Below, piece after piece: positions 45,787 to 54,810 of a stretch of DNA of 64,000 nt (position 1 is its first letter; the number at the start of each line of letters is the position of its first letter). The position numbers and the translations under genes are program-made. The notes below the pieces were generated by a model. It made no database searches. It was not told the DNA's origin and saw only the letters and a list, made by a program, of their open reading frames with translations. This DNA is from Bryobacter sp. CoA8 C33 (GTDB lineage: Bacteria > Acidobacteriota > Terriglobia > Bryobacterales > Bryobacteraceae), in NCBI GenBank assembly GCA_019931185.1, contig JAINDK010000018.1, forward strand, positions 120,018-184,017. The letters are read 5' to 3'.

Positions 45787-46389
45787 CTATATGTAGCCTC
45801 TAAACATTTCATCAGAAAGTCCAGGCATCGATTCCGCCCGCACCGCGTACACCGGCAGCGGCCGCTCCAACTTCCTCAATCGCGCCAATTCCCCCGGCTC
45901 CGGCACCGCCACCGAACAGGCATCCACCACCCCCCGCGCCTCGCTAAACTGCAACGAACTCCGGTCTCCCGTGTAGCGCAACTCCGCCGCTGTCCGCAGG
46001 CACAGCGCCGCCCGTGTCGCTTCCCGCATCTGTTGCAAAAGTCCATACTGCACGCTCCGCCGCCACAACAGCACCACGTTCACCGCCGGGTGCGTCTTGT
46101 CCTCGCCCCGTTCCCGCGCCAATTGCTCGAGAATGCCCCCCGCCGCCCCATACCCATATTGGCAGGCCGCACAAAAACAGATGCTCTCCCAAAAGCCTTC
46201 CCGCCCCGCGAATCCGCATCCCCGCAACTCCAACCATTCTTCCCCTTCCACTTCCCCCACCCGCTTCACCCACTCCTCCTGCACCGCCGGTTGCGACGGA
46301 CAAGCTCTCTCCCCCCAGGTCCTCCCCCAGACGTCCACCACCCCGCATCCCTCCGGCACTCCCGCGCCCGCCAAATCAATGCACCTCAT
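45787..46389 (-). CDS. Unknown protein with a CxCxxC cluster
   Basis: Protein of 200 residues with no family I recognise. A cysteine cluster, CFCAAC, lies at about residues 71-76, with further cysteines at 3, 15, 30 and 58, which might bind metal or a cluster. A C-terminal half has helical character (LLQQMREATRAALCLRTAAEL). It overlaps the upstream cNMP-DUF1003 gene by four bases and lies 13 bases before the ferric-reductase-like gene, so a redox link with the latter is conceivable. Confidence 0.6.
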   Translation of the reverse strand: MRCIDLAGAGVPEGCGVVDVWGRTWGERACPSQPAVQEEWVKRVGEVEGEEWLELRGCGFAGREGFWESICFCAACQYGYGAAGGILEQLARERGEDKTHPAVNVVLLWRRSVQYGLLQQMREATRAALCLRTAAELRYTGDRSSLQFSEARGVVDACSVAVPEPGELARLRKLERPLPVYAVRAESMPGLSDEMFRGYI

Positions 46390-47231
46390 TCGTCCTTCAG
46401 CCTTCCTTGCCGCCGCAGCAGTCTCTCAATCTCATCCATCCTCAAAGCCACTTCGTTCAATTTCCCGCTCAGCGCGCGAATCTCAAACTCCGCCTTCCGG
46501 TTCACATCAAAATCCATTTGGCTCCGCATCCGGTCCTTGGCGTCCTGCCGGTTCTGGCTCATCATGATCACCGGCGCCTGTATCGCCGCCAACATCGACA
46601 GAAACAGATTCAACAGAATAAATGGATAGGGGTCCCACGCCTTGATCCCCAACATGACATTCACTCCCGCATAAACTAACAGGACGGCGCCAAAGATCCC
46701 GATAAACCCCCACGACCCGCCAAACCGCGCCACCGCATCCGCAATCTTTTCCCCCCGGGACGCCTTCTCCTCGATCACCTCGTTCGGGTTCCGCAGCGCC
46801 CGCGCCCGAATCAGTTTTTCCGTCGAATTCATGTACCGCCCCAGCACCGCCAGCAGATCCATTCCCGCTTCCGGCTTCCTCATCAGCAAGTGCCGCAAAT
46901 CTTCCTGGTCGATCTTTACGCACGTCACCGGCGACAGCGCCATCGCATTCGATTGGTGCGGCTCATCGTCGAGCAGTGAAGCAAACCCAAACAGGTCGCC
47001 CCGCGCCGGCTCATCAAGTGTCACATCCTGATTGTCTTCATCCACAATCGTCACCCGCACCGATCCCTCGAGCAGCACATATGCCGCCCCGCCCGCGTCC
47101 CCATGCCGGTAGATTGCCTCGAATGGCTCAAACCGGCACAGTTCCACGTGCGCCGCCAAGACCTGCAACTCCTCCCCGTCAAGGAGCGAAAAGAATGGTA
47201 CCTGTTTCAGTAATTTGGCGTCGCAGCTCAT
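46386..47231 (-). CDS. Cyclic-nucleotide-binding domain fused to DUF1003
   Basis: Protein of 281 residues. The N-terminal third is a Crp-type cyclic-nucleotide-binding barrel (about 10-125, VPFFSLLDGEELQVLA, GDLFGFASLLDDEPHQSNAMA). The second part is DUF1003 (about 150-270), with two membrane helices (GFIGIFGAVLLVYAGVNVMLG and PFILLNLFLSMLAAIQAPVIMM) and a coiled-coil tail. It lacks a DNA-binding domain, so it is a membrane protein gated by a nucleotide, function unknown. Confidence 0.85.
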   Translation of the reverse strand: MSCDAKLLKQVPFFSLLDGEELQVLAAHVELCRFEPFEAIYRHGDAGGAAYVLLEGSVRVTIVDEDNQDVTLDEPARGDLFGFASLLDDEPHQSNAMALSPVTCVKIDQEDLRHLLMRKPEAGMDLLAVLGRYMNSTEKLIRARALRNPNEVIEEKASRGEKIADAVARFGGSWGFIGIFGAVLLVYAGVNVMLGIKAWDPYPFILLNLFLSMLAAIQAPVIMMSQNRQDAKDRMRSQMDFDVNRKAEFEIRALSGKLNEVALRMDEIERLLRRQGRLKDE

Positions 47232-47240
47232 GCCTCAATG

Positions 47241-48269
47241 CTAGGCTAATTCCCCCGACACTCTCAGCAGTGTCTCCTGCAACAACAATTCGTGGTCATA
47301 GGACAAGCCAAGCGCCGTCCCGCTCCCGATCGCCCGCGCCATCTCGGCGAAGTCTCCCACAAAGCGCGGCTGCGGCCCCAGTGTCTTCTCTTGCCATCCC
47401 GCCTGATACGGCCCCCGCGCCTGCCGTGCATGCACCCGCAGTCGCGGCGGCGCCGCCTCCGGGTGCACAATCACCGTTCCATCCGTTCCTATCACCTCGA
47501 AGCTGCGGTGGTCCGTCGCCCCGGCCATCTTCGCCGTTTGCGTCACTATCCCCAGCGCCCTGTCAAACTCGAGCACCGCCACGTTGTTGTCCGCCAGTCC
47601 GTCCTTCACTCCCGTATCGTGCCGCAGCCAGCTCTTCACGGTCTTCGGCCGCCCCAGCAATTCCACCATGCGGTCGATTACGTGCCCGCTTAATTCAAAC
47701 ATCCCCCCGCCCCGGTAGCGCGCCTCGACCGCCCGCTCCGCCGCGCTCCGGTCCGCGTTCATCGTCCCCCGCACCATCAGCACTTCCCCCAACCATCCCT
47801 TCCGCGCCGCCTCGAGCGCCGCCAGAATCCCCTCATGCCAGCGCCACACATAGCCCGTCTGCAACAGCAGCCTCCGCCGCCGCGCCTCCTCCACCAGTTC
47901 CCGAAACGCCGCCCAGTCGTTTCCCACCGGTTTCTCGACATGCAGATGCTTGCCCGCCATGATCACTTTTCGCCCCCACTCGATCGCCTCCCACACCCGG
48001 CACTCCACCACCACCAGGTCAATCCCCGCATCCCCCAACATCGCTTCTTCGCTCAGCCACCGCACCCCCGCGTATTTGCCATCTCCCTTCACCTCCTCGC
48101 CCGCCCGCGCTATCCCCGCCACCTCATAGCGCCCCGAATTCCGCACCGCCTCAAACTTCCCCGCGAAGTGGCTATGCCCTGTCCCCAAAAAACCCACCCG
48201 GATCCGCTTTTGCTCGGCCCCTACCGCCAGCGGCCCCATCATTCCCATCAGATTTCTGCGCGTGATCAT
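47241..48269 (-). CDS. Gfo/Idh/MocA-family oxidoreductase
   Basis: NAD(P)-dependent sugar or polyol dehydrogenase relative of 342 residues. A short twin-arginine-like signal (TRRNLMGMMGPLAVGA) suggests export, common in this family in Acidobacteriota and Planctomycetota. The Rossmann motif is VGFLGTGHSH, and the EKPVGND segment holds the catalytic lysine. It starts within the stop of the ThuA gene (ATGA). The adjacent ThuA and amidohydrolase genes suggest sugar-lactone or keto-sugar metabolism. Confidence 0.87.
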   Translation of the reverse strand: MITRRNLMGMMGPLAVGAEQKRIRVGFLGTGHSHFAGKFEAVRNSGRYEVAGIARAGEEVKGDGKYAGVRWLSEEAMLGDAGIDLVVVECRVWEAIEWGRKVIMAGKHLHVEKPVGNDWAAFRELVEEARRRRLLLQTGYVWRWHEGILAALEAARKGWLGEVLMVRGTMNADRSAAERAVEARYRGGGMFELSGHVIDRMVELLGRPKTVKSWLRHDTGVKDGLADNNVAVLEFDRALGIVTQTAKMAGATDHRSFEVIGTDGTVIVHPEAAPPRLRVHARQARGPYQAGWQEKTLGPQPRFVGDFAEMARAIGSGTALGLSYDHELLLQETLLRVSGELA

Positions 48270-49111
48270 CCCTTCACCATCCCTCGGTACGCTACCTCAA
48301 TTGCCATCCGTCCACCCCACTTGCCCGGCTGCTTCTTTCCCACCAGCCAGAACATCGCATTCACCAGCAACCGCTGAAACGACTCAATCCCAAAATCTCC
48401 CGGATGCCCTAGGCTCGTATAAAAACTCTGCGCTCCATATCCGTTCACCCACGTCCACGCCACCGGGTTCACCACCGCCGGCTTGTTCGGCTCGATCGCC
48501 TCCCCTTCGAGTAGCACCTTCGCCTCCCGTGGCGGAAACCGCGGCACTACGTGATACAGCCAAGACGGCGCCACAAACTCCGCTAGCACCCCTTCGAGCA
48601 GCGGACTGGCGCCCCGCTGCCGTACCCGCGTCTTCGATTGATGTCCATAATGCGTGTGCCCGGCCACACCCCACCCCGGCGGCGCTCCAAACACCTCCGC
48701 CGCCCAGCCATTCCACTTCGCCAGCCGGTCTTCGTTCGCATAGTGGAAGGCATGCGAACTCGTCCGCAGCCCCATCACCGGCTTCCCCGCATTCAAATAC
48801 GCCTCGATCGGCGCCAACTGCTCGGCCGGCAACCGGCGCCAGCGCAAGTAGAACACAGCCAGATCCGCTTCCCCTAATACCTCGAGTCCTGGTATATCCG
48901 TCTCCCCGTTCTGGTCCGGCACACTCTTCCGCACCGTCGCCCGCCACCCGTAGCGTACCTCCATCTGCCGCGCCAGCAACGGCAGTGTCACCTCTCCCGA
49001 ATACTCATGATCCCCGCATATAAACACCACGTGCGGCGCCTTCCCCGCCCCCGCCAATGCAAAAGGGGACAGCACAAACTGTCCCCTCGTCAATCCATTC
49101 CGGCCGGACAT
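48266..49111 (-). CDS. ThuA-like domain protein
   Basis: Protein of 281 residues with the class I glutamine-amidotransferase-like ThuA fold (HVVFICGDHEYSGEVTLPLLA, DLAVFYLRWRRLPAEQLAPIEAYLNAGKPVMGLRTSSHAF). ThuA is linked to trehalose and 3-keto-disaccharide use in other bacteria. The start ATG at 49111 shares a base with the stop of the DinB gene and has AAGGGCGGT before it. The open frame upstream is antisense-like and was not used. Confidence 0.85.
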   Translation of the reverse strand: MSGRNGLTRGQFVLSPFALAGAGKAPHVVFICGDHEYSGEVTLPLLARQMEVRYGWRATVRKSVPDQNGETDIPGLEVLGEADLAVFYLRWRRLPAEQLAPIEAYLNAGKPVMGLRTSSHAFHYANEDRLAKWNGWAAEVFGAPPGWGVAGHTHYGHQSKTRVRQRGASPLLEGVLAEFVAPSWLYHVVPRFPPREAKVLLEGEAIEPNKPAVVNPVAWTWVNGYGAQSFYTSLGHPGDFGIESFQRLLVNAMFWLVGKKQPGKWGGRMAIEVAYRGMVKG

Positions 49112-49623
49112 TACCGCCCTTCGCTCGATGGCGGCACCAGACCGTTCATCCGCAACAGCGTCACCAGGTTGCCATAATGCTCCCAGCTGTGCCCGTTGTT
49201 CTGCAGCAGCAGTTGCGCCGCCGGCACTTCCCTCTGCCCCATCTTCACGATCGCCGTCATGCTCTTGTCCGTCGTCCCCGCCCACGTCTTCGTGCACAAC
49301 TCCACCGCCGCCGCCCACGCCTTCGCCAAGGCTTCCTTCGAGGTCTCCTTCCTCACGCTCGCCGGTCGCGTCCCTCCCGAAACCGCCGAGCAGTAATTGT
49401 TGTTCGCATCCACCAGATGCCCTACAAACTCGGAAAACGGCATCGTCCCTTCCACCGACTTGAAGCCAAACTTCTCCGCTGGCATCTTGTCAATCGACTT
49501 CGTTATGTTGTTGGCCACTGTCTTATACATGTTCGCGGCCACTGCCGTCACCGGGTTCTCCTTCGCGTCTTGCGCAAAAGCGGCCACGCTTAGGGCCATC
49601 ACACTGAGCATCACTTTTTTCAT
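49111..49623 (-). CDS. Exported DinB-family protein
   Basis: Protein of 170 residues with a signal peptide (MKKVMLSVMALSVAAFAQ) and a DinB four-helix bundle. The metal ligands typical of the family are seen as the histidine in GHLVDANNNY and the pair in HSWEHYG. Many DinB proteins are cytoplasmic thiol-transferase-like enzymes, so the export is a point to note. GAGGA lies about ten bases before the ATG. Confidence 0.82.
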   Translation of the reverse strand: MKKVMLSVMALSVAAFAQDAKENPVTAVAANMYKTVANNITKSIDKMPAEKFGFKSVEGTMPFSEFVGHLVDANNNYCSAVSGGTRPASVRKETSKEALAKAWAAAVELCTKTWAGTTDKSMTAIVKMGQREVPAAQLLLQNNGHSWEHYGNLVTLLRMNGLVPPSSEGR

Positions 49624-49646
49624 GGGGTATTTATCCTCGCTGCCGA

Positions 49647-50480
49647 TTATAGCCGCAAACCATAGAACGACGCAGCCGTCGCCCCAAGGATCTTCGACCG
49701 TTCCTCCGCGCTCTGCGGCCCCAGTGCCTGCGTGAACGCCGCCAACACTTCCTTCCACGTCCCCGCCAGCGTGCACACCGGCCAGTCTGAGCCAAACATC
49801 AGCCGCTCGAATCCGAATATCTTCAACACATGCTGCACATAGGGCGTCAATTGCTCGCTCTTCCAACTCTTGTGGTCCGCCTCCGTGATCATCCCCGATA
49901 CCTTGCAGTACAGCTTCCGATGCTTCGCAATCCGCTCCATGTCCCGCGCCCAGCCCTCGAAAATCCCCTCCCGGATGTACGGCTTGGCGATATGGTCCAC
50001 CACCATCGGCAAATCCGGTACCTTCTCTAGCAACTGCGGCACATACGGCAGATGCGGTGGCTTCACCAGCAGATCATACGGAATCCTCCGCCGCTCCAAC
50101 TCCTTCAACCCCGCGATCACACTCGGCCGCAGGATCCATTGCACATCCGGCTCGTCCTGCACCAGATGCCGCACCCCCACAAACTTCGGATGCTTCTGCA
50201 GTGCATCCAGCACCTTGCCCAGATTCCCGTCCTCCAGGTTCACCCACGCCACCACACCCAATATCGACTTGTGCTGCGCCGCTAGATTCAACATCCATGT
50301 CGCCTCCTCCGGCACATGCGCCGCCTGCACCACCACGCTGCCGTCAAACTGGTTTTGCGCCAGCGTCGGCTCGAGGTCCGCCGGCAGAAAGTTTCTCCGC
50401 AACGGGTGCGGTGCGGGCGGCATCCAAAAATACGTCAGGAGGTCCGGATTCCAATAATGCTGATGAGAGTCGATACGCAT
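49647..50480 (-). CDS. Amidohydrolase-2 family hydrolase (fuconolactonase-like)
   Basis: Cytoplasmic TIM-barrel hydrolase of 277 residues, similar to L-fucono- and related sugar lactonases. It has the N-terminal metal motif DSHQHYW (His6, His8), VVDHIAKP in the middle and the C-terminal FGSDWPVC with the catalytic aspartate. It heads the minus-strand run that includes DinB, ThuA and a Gfo/Idh/MocA dehydrogenase, a combination that fits sugar-acid or lactone breakdown (inference). Confidence 0.87.
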   Translation of the reverse strand: MRIDSHQHYWNPDLLTYFWMPPAPHPLRRNFLPADLEPTLAQNQFDGSVVVQAAHVPEEATWMLNLAAQHKSILGVVAWVNLEDGNLGKVLDALQKHPKFVGVRHLVQDEPDVQWILRPSVIAGLKELERRRIPYDLLVKPPHLPYVPQLLEKVPDLPMVVDHIAKPYIREGIFEGWARDMERIAKHRKLYCKVSGMITEADHKSWKSEQLTPYVQHVLKIFGFERLMFGSDWPVCTLAGTWKEVLAAFTQALGPQSAEERSKILGATAASFYGLRL

Positions 50481-51374
50481 CGTTTGCCCGCGATTCTATC
50501 AAGGAGATCCCTCCTGCTGTCTTCCCTCGCCCTCGCCTCCTGTAAACGCAGCCCTACCAGCCAACGCGTCGACCCCGCTCTCGCCCCCCTCATCCCGCCC
50601 GATTCCACCTCCCTGATCGGCCTCCGCATGGACCATCTGCAAAACACCCCCGCTTGGTCCGTCCTCTTTCCCGCCCAGGGTGAAGTCGCCCTCGAGTCCC
50701 TCCGCCGCGAAACCGGCATCAATCTCCTCAAAGGCATGTACGAGATTCTCTACTGCCTCGGCGGCCGCCACCGCGTCGTCCTGCTCCGCGGCAAATTCGT
50801 CGATGGCGGCATCACAAACTCCGGCCTCGAGCCCCAACTCAATCTCCCCGGCGCCCATAAATTTCCCTATAAGGGCTTCACCTTTGTCGGCCGCGAAGAA
50901 CAGGCTGTCACGTTCTTTAACTCGAGCGTCGCCGCCGCCGGCCGCGCCGCCGCCCTGCGCTCCCTCATCGACAGCCGCGAACTCAAAAACGCCATCCCCA
51001 TCCCCTTGCTCGATCTCGTCGCTACCCTCCCGCCCGAGTCCTATCTCTACCTCGCCAGCATCGCTCCCGCTCTCCCCGAAGGCGGTCTCGCCGGCCTGAA
51101 AAGTCTGCCACTCTCTTTGTCCTCCTTCAAAGCCTGGGTCGATTTCCGCGCCGGCGCCGCTCTCCACGCCGAAGCCCTCGGCACCGGCGCCGCCGACGCC
51201 CAAAAACTCCTCGATGGCCTCCGCGGCCTCGTCTCCCTGCTCCGTCTCACCCTCAAGGCTCCCGAAAAAGATCTCCTCGCTTCGCTCCGCTTCTCCTCCT
51301 CCGGCCGCTCCGTCCTCCTCGATGCCGATCTCCCTCTCGATGCCCTCAAGCGATCCCTCCGCTCCGCTCTCTAA
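50463..51374 (+). CDS. Lipoprotein of unknown function
   Basis: Lipoprotein of about 303 residues with lipobox LALASC (Cys about 27) after a basic start. The body is a mixed alpha/beta protein without a family I can name (PPDSTSLIGLRMDHL, LETGINLLKGMYEILYCLGG-like segment, FFNSSVAAAGRAAALRSLI). From the ATG at 50463 it would overlap the divergent amidohydrolase start by 18 bases; a TTG at 50484 avoids this. Its 3' end lies in a tandem duplication. Confidence 0.72.
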   Translation: MRVDTHRLPAILSRRSLLLSSLALASCKRSPTSQRVDPALAPLIPPDSTSLIGLRMDHLQNTPAWSVLFPAQGEVALESLRRETGINLLKGMYEILYCLGGRHRVVLLRGKFVDGGITNSGLEPQLNLPGAHKFPYKGFTFVGREEQAVTFFNSSVAAAGRAAALRSLIDSRELKNAIPIPLLDLVATLPPESYLYLASIAPALPEGGLAGLKSLPLSLSSFKAWVDFRAGAALHAEALGTGAADAQKLLDGLRGLVSLLRLTLKAPEKDLLASLRFSSSGRSVLLDADLPLDALKRSLRSAL

Positions 51375-51523
51375 TCCCTCAGCCCGCCAGATCAAATCCC
51401 TCCCGCCGCCACCTCCTCCTCCAGCCGCTCCATCCCCCTCGATGCCGGTCTCCCTCTCGATACCCCCAAGCGACCCCTCTGCTCCCTCAGCCCACCAGTT
51501 CAAATCCCTCCAGCCGCCACCGC
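51292..51523. repeat. Imperfect tandem duplication of a convergent gene junction
   Basis: Copy 1 (about 51292-51411) and copy 2 (about 51412-51523) are adjacent and mostly identical, except for a 12-base deletion in copy 2 that removes the lipoprotein stop codon. Each copy contains the last codons of the lipoprotein gene and, on the other strand, the last codons of the flavoprotein-like gene (WRREGFDLAG in one and WRLEGFELVG in the other). Thus the original junction of the two convergent genes was duplicated. Only copy 1 now ends the lipoprotein gene and only copy 2 the flavoprotein gene. Confidence 0.8.
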
Positions 51524-52413
51524 GTCGCCGCCGGCACATGCTCATAGCGCCCGAGCGCTCCCTCCAACTCCCCCGCCTGCTTCCGCCACCACTCGCCTCG
51601 GCCGCCGCTCCGGTAAAACTCCAGACAATTCCGCAAATGCCGCCAAAAGCCCGCCCGTAGGCGGTCCTCGTACATCTCCCACATCGCCTCGTTGCGGTCC
51701 CGCCGCCGCAGAATCGCGCTCACCAAGATCCCCTCCCGCAAGGCATGCCCCATCCCCTCCCCGCAAATCGGATCAAACCGCAATGCCGCCCCCCCGCAGC
51801 CCACCCAATCGCTCCCCCGCATCACGCGCGCCATGCCCGGCTCGCTCCCCAATCGCCCCAGTTCCTCTTCCGCTTCCACCACGCCCCCCACCAATTTCGA
51901 TTCCCCCATCAATCCCTCCAACTCCCCACCCGCCGCCATCACCACTGCCTCCCGCTCACTCGTTGCGGCTGCAAATATCCAACCGCTCTCGGTCGCCTCC
52001 ATCCAACAGGTATCACCCGGCGCTCCACTCTTCAGCCGTCCCCGCCAAAGCCCTACTTGCCGTTCTCCCACCAATTCCATCGGCCCCCGGCTTCCCACCA
52101 CCCGAAACTGCCCTGCCGCCGCCTCCTCTACCTCTGTCGCTGTTCCCGCTAGCAGTTCCTGCTCACTCACTACCATCGCCTCATGCGGAAACTCCCGCGT
52201 CTCCCCCCCCCACCTCACTACCCTCCTCAATATCGGCCAACCCCCGCTGATTCGCTCCCGGCCAAATATATCGCCGTACAACCTCCACGACGTCCCGTTC
52301 ATCAGCACTACCGGCAGCCGCGCCCGCCCCGGCCCCGCCAGTCTTCCTACCCGGCAATAGCCTGCTAGCAGCCGCCCACACGCCGCTAACGCCATCCCGT
52401 CGCCCTCAAGCAT
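51487..52413 (-). CDS. Flavoprotein-like oxidoreductase with degenerate FAD motif
   Basis: Protein of about 308 residues related to FAD-dependent geranylgeranyl-reductase/halogenase-type monooxygenases. The C-terminal part has the typical FDPICGEGMGHALREG segment. The N-terminal dinucleotide motif is degenerate: EGDGMALAACGRLLA stands where GxGxxG is expected, and the first strand may lie upstream of the ATG (DFEVVEV), starting from a GTG. Either the start is a little upstream or FAD binding is weakened. It is divergent from the COG0523 gene, with a palindrome between. Confidence 0.65.
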   Translation of the reverse strand: MLEGDGMALAACGRLLAGYCRVGRLAGPGRARLPVVLMNGTSWRLYGDIFGRERISGGWPILRRVVRWGGETREFPHEAMVVSEQELLAGTATEVEEAAAGQFRVVGSRGPMELVGERQVGLWRGRLKSGAPGDTCWMEATESGWIFAAATSEREAVVMAAGGELEGLMGESKLVGGVVEAEEELGRLGSEPGMARVMRGSDWVGCGGAALRFDPICGEGMGHALREGILVSAILRRRDRNEAMWEMYEDRLRAGFWRHLRNCLEFYRSGGRGEWWRKQAGELEGALGRYEHVPAATRWRLEGFELVG

Positions 52414-52463
52414 GACCTCAACCACTTCGAAATCAGAATAGCCCGTATGGGTAGCCTGTTGTC

Positions 52464-52483
52464 GATAACTAATTATTGTTATC
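52464..52483. promoter_or_regulatory. 20-bp palindrome, candidate metal-regulator operator
   Basis: GATAAC and GTTATC are separated by eight A/T-only bases. It lies in the 80-base A/T-rich gap between the flavoprotein-like and COG0523 genes and ends 12 bases before the preferred start of the latter. The form resembles Fur/Zur-family boxes, and COG0523 genes are often under Zur control. No consensus for this phylum is known to me, so the regulator is inferred. Confidence 0.6.
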
Positions 52484-52495
52484 ATGAAGGGGCTT

Positions 52496-53767
52496 ATGAA
52501 TCCTTCCTCCAGCCGGGTCCCCGTCACCGTTCTCACCGGTTTTCTCGGTAGCGGCAAGACCACCCTCCTCAATCGCATCCTCACCGAAGAGCACGGCAAA
52601 AAGATCGCCGTCATCGAAAACGAGTTCGGTGAGATCGGCGTCGACCAGGATCTGGTCATCAATGCCGAAGAGGAGATCTTTGAAATGAACAACGGCTGCA
52701 TCTGTTGCACCGTGCGCGGCGATCTCATCCGCATCCTGGGCAACCTGATGAAGCGGAGGGAAAAGTTCGACCACATCCTCATCGAAACCACCGGCATGGC
52801 CGACCCCGGCCCGGTCGCCCAAACCTTCTTCGTCGATGACGAGATGCAGCAGCGGCTCAAACTCGATGGCATTGTCACCCTAGTCGACGCCAAGCACATC
52901 TGGCAACACATCGATGACGCCGGCGAGGCCAAGGAACAAATTGCCTTTGCCGATGTCATCATCCTCAACAAAGCCGACTTGGTCGCCCCAGCCGACCTCG
53001 ACCGCCTCGAAGCACGCATCCGGTCGATGAACGCCGCCGCTCGTCTGTATCGTGCTCAAAATGCCCAGATTGAACTCGATCATGTTCTCAACATGGGCGG
53101 CTTCAATCTGGATCGTGCCCTCGAGCTGGACCCGAAGTTCATGGAGCCGGAATATCCCTTTGAATGGGGGGGGATTTACTCATTTACTCCCGGTACTTAC
53201 ACCTTTCAGGTCGGCCCCGGTCCCGATCCGGAAATGGACATCGTCCTCGAACCCGCCGCCGGCGCCTCCGAAGAGGACCTCCGCAACGCGATCGAAAAAG
53301 CGATTTCCCGGGATTTCGTCACCATCCCTTGCCCGGTGCGCCACACTTTCACGATCAGCGAACCGGGCCATTACGCCCTGTTCACGCAGCACCACCCCGA
53401 TGAGTTTGCTGCCTCCATCGAGGGTATCGAACCGCTTGTCACGCGTGAGTTCAAACCCGACCACGAGCACGATGAGGAGGTATCCTCGGTCGGCATCACC
53501 ACTCCGGGCGATCTCGACTCCAAACGATTCAATTCCTGGATGAGCGAACTGCTACAAAACCGCGGCACCGACATCTTCCGCATGAAAGGTATCGTCAGCA
53601 TCGCCGGCCGCCCCGAACGCTTTGTTTTCCAGGGCGTCCACATGCTCTTTGACGGCCGTCCCGACCGGCCCTGGGGCGCCGAACCCCGTCGCAATCAGCT
53701 CATCTTCATCGGCCGCAACCTCGACCGCGAAGCACTTCAGAAAGGCTTCCTACGTTGCCTGGCGTAA
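52496..53767 (+). CDS. COG0523 (CobW/ZNG-type) metallochaperone GTPase
   Basis: G3E GTPase of 423 residues. Walker A is GFLGSGKT (15-22), the metal-binding motif CICC is at Cys68-Cys70-Cys71 (GCICC), and the guanine-specificity NKAD follows. The C-terminal CobW domain carries a short His/Asp/Glu cluster (PDHEHDEE). The GTPase would deliver zinc or cobalt to a client protein; the metal cannot be read. AAGGGG lies before the ATG at 52496; an ATG four codons upstream touches the palindrome. It overlaps the WD40 gene by 13 bases. Confidence 0.92.
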   Translation: MNPSSSRVPVTVLTGFLGSGKTTLLNRILTEEHGKKIAVIENEFGEIGVDQDLVINAEEEIFEMNNGCICCTVRGDLIRILGNLMKRREKFDHILIETTGMADPGPVAQTFFVDDEMQQRLKLDGIVTLVDAKHIWQHIDDAGEAKEQIAFADVIILNKADLVAPADLDRLEARIRSMNAAARLYRAQNAQIELDHVLNMGGFNLDRALELDPKFMEPEYPFEWGGIYSFTPGTYTFQVGPGPDPEMDIVLEPAAGASEEDLRNAIEKAISRDFVTIPCPVRHTFTISEPGHYALFTQHHPDEFAASIEGIEPLVTREFKPDHEHDEEVSSVGITTPGDLDSKRFNSWMSELLQNRGTDIFRMKGIVSIAGRPERFVFQGVHMLFDGRPDRPWGAEPRRNQLIFIGRNLDREALQKGFLRCLA

Positions 53768-54810
53768 AGGCCCTTGAACCCCTCTGGTCGCAACGGCTGA
53801 ACGACTGCATCATCTCGGCTGCTTTCTCAAGCGACGGCCGCTATCTCGCCGCTGCCGAGATCTCGGGTAAGCTCGTTATCTTCGACGCCCGTCTCGGCCA
53901 GCGGCTGCGGGAGATCCCCGCTCACGGCTTCGGCATCACCAGCATCAGTTGGCGTCCGGGCACGGCTGAGCTCGCCACGGCCGGCCAGGACGGTAAAGCT
54001 CGCCTCTGGAGCGCCACCACCGCTGACAAGCTCGCCGAGCTTGCCTGCGGCGCCGAGTGGGTCGAAAAACTCCAATTCTCCCCTTCCGGTCTATACCTGG
54101 CCACCTCCGCTGGCAAGAAGCTCCGCCTCTGGTCTCACACCGGCGAACTTCTGCTCGCCGCCCCCGATCATTCTTCCACCATCGCCGACTTGGAATGGAT
54201 GCCGGCCACCGCCCGCTTTCCCGGCGATGTCCTCGCCTATTGCGGCTACGGCGGCCTTGTCTTCCTGAAGCCCGGCCAGGCTCAGGGCTACAAGTCCTTT
54301 GAGTACAAGGGTTCGATGCTCAAGATCCGTTGGAGCCCCGATGCCTGCTTCATCGGTACGGGAAATCAGGACGCTTCGATACAGTTTTTTGTCCTGCCGG
54401 AAGGCGTCGATGGACCTTCGCGCGACCTCGTCATGTGGGGCTATCGCAGCAAAATTCTCGACATGGCCTGGGACCCCCAATCCCGCTACCTTGCTACGAG
54501 TGGCTCCTCGACCATCATCATCTGGAACTGCGGCGGTAAGGGTCCTGCCGGCTCCAAGCCCGACATGCTCGATTTCCACATGCGGCTCATCTCCGAGTTG
54601 GCTTGGCAAAGCTCCGGTCCCCTGTTGGCCAGTGGCTGCGAGGAAGGCCTCCTCGCCCTCTGGCGCCCCGGCAAGGCATCGAAGCCACTGGCCACGGCCC
54701 ATCTCGGCGCGCCCATCTCCCAGATCCAATGGGCGCCCGGAGACCAGACCTTCCTGGCCGCCTCCGAGGACGGCGCGCTCAATCTCTACGCAATCGAGCA
54801 GATCAAATGA
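53755..54810 (+). CDS. WD40 beta-propeller protein coupled to the GTPase
   Basis: Protein of 351 residues made almost entirely of WD40 repeats (for example ISAAFSSDGRYLAAAE, ITSISWRPGTAELATAGQDGKARLW, ISQIQWAPGDQTFLAASEDG), about seven blades, with no signal peptide or membrane segment. It is probably a cytoplasmic scaffold. The start is TTG at 53755, with AAAGG nine bases upstream; the gene begins inside the end of the GTPase gene, implying coupling. Its stop overlaps the start of the ferredoxin gene. Confidence 0.85.
   Translation: MPGVKALEPLWSQRLNDCIISAAFSSDGRYLAAAEISGKLVIFDARLGQRLREIPAHGFGITSISWRPGTAELATAGQDGKARLWSATTADKLAELACGAEWVEKLQFSPSGLYLATSAGKKLRLWSHTGELLLAAPDHSSTIADLEWMPATARFPGDVLAYCGYGGLVFLKPGQAQGYKSFEYKGSMLKIRWSPDACFIGTGNQDASIQFFVLPEGVDGPSRDLVMWGYRSKILDMAWDPQSRYLATSGSSTIIIWNCGGKGPAGSKPDMLDFHMRLISELAWQSSGPLLASGCEEGLLALWRPGKASKPLATAHLGAPISQIQWAPGDQTFLAASEDGALNLYAIEQIK

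Noticed and set aside
51374..51486. A CRISPR array or satellite in the repetitive sequence between the lipoprotein and flavoprotein genes
   Set aside because: There are only two units of about 110-120 bases, without spacers, and each carries gene-end coding sequence. It is a tandem duplication.
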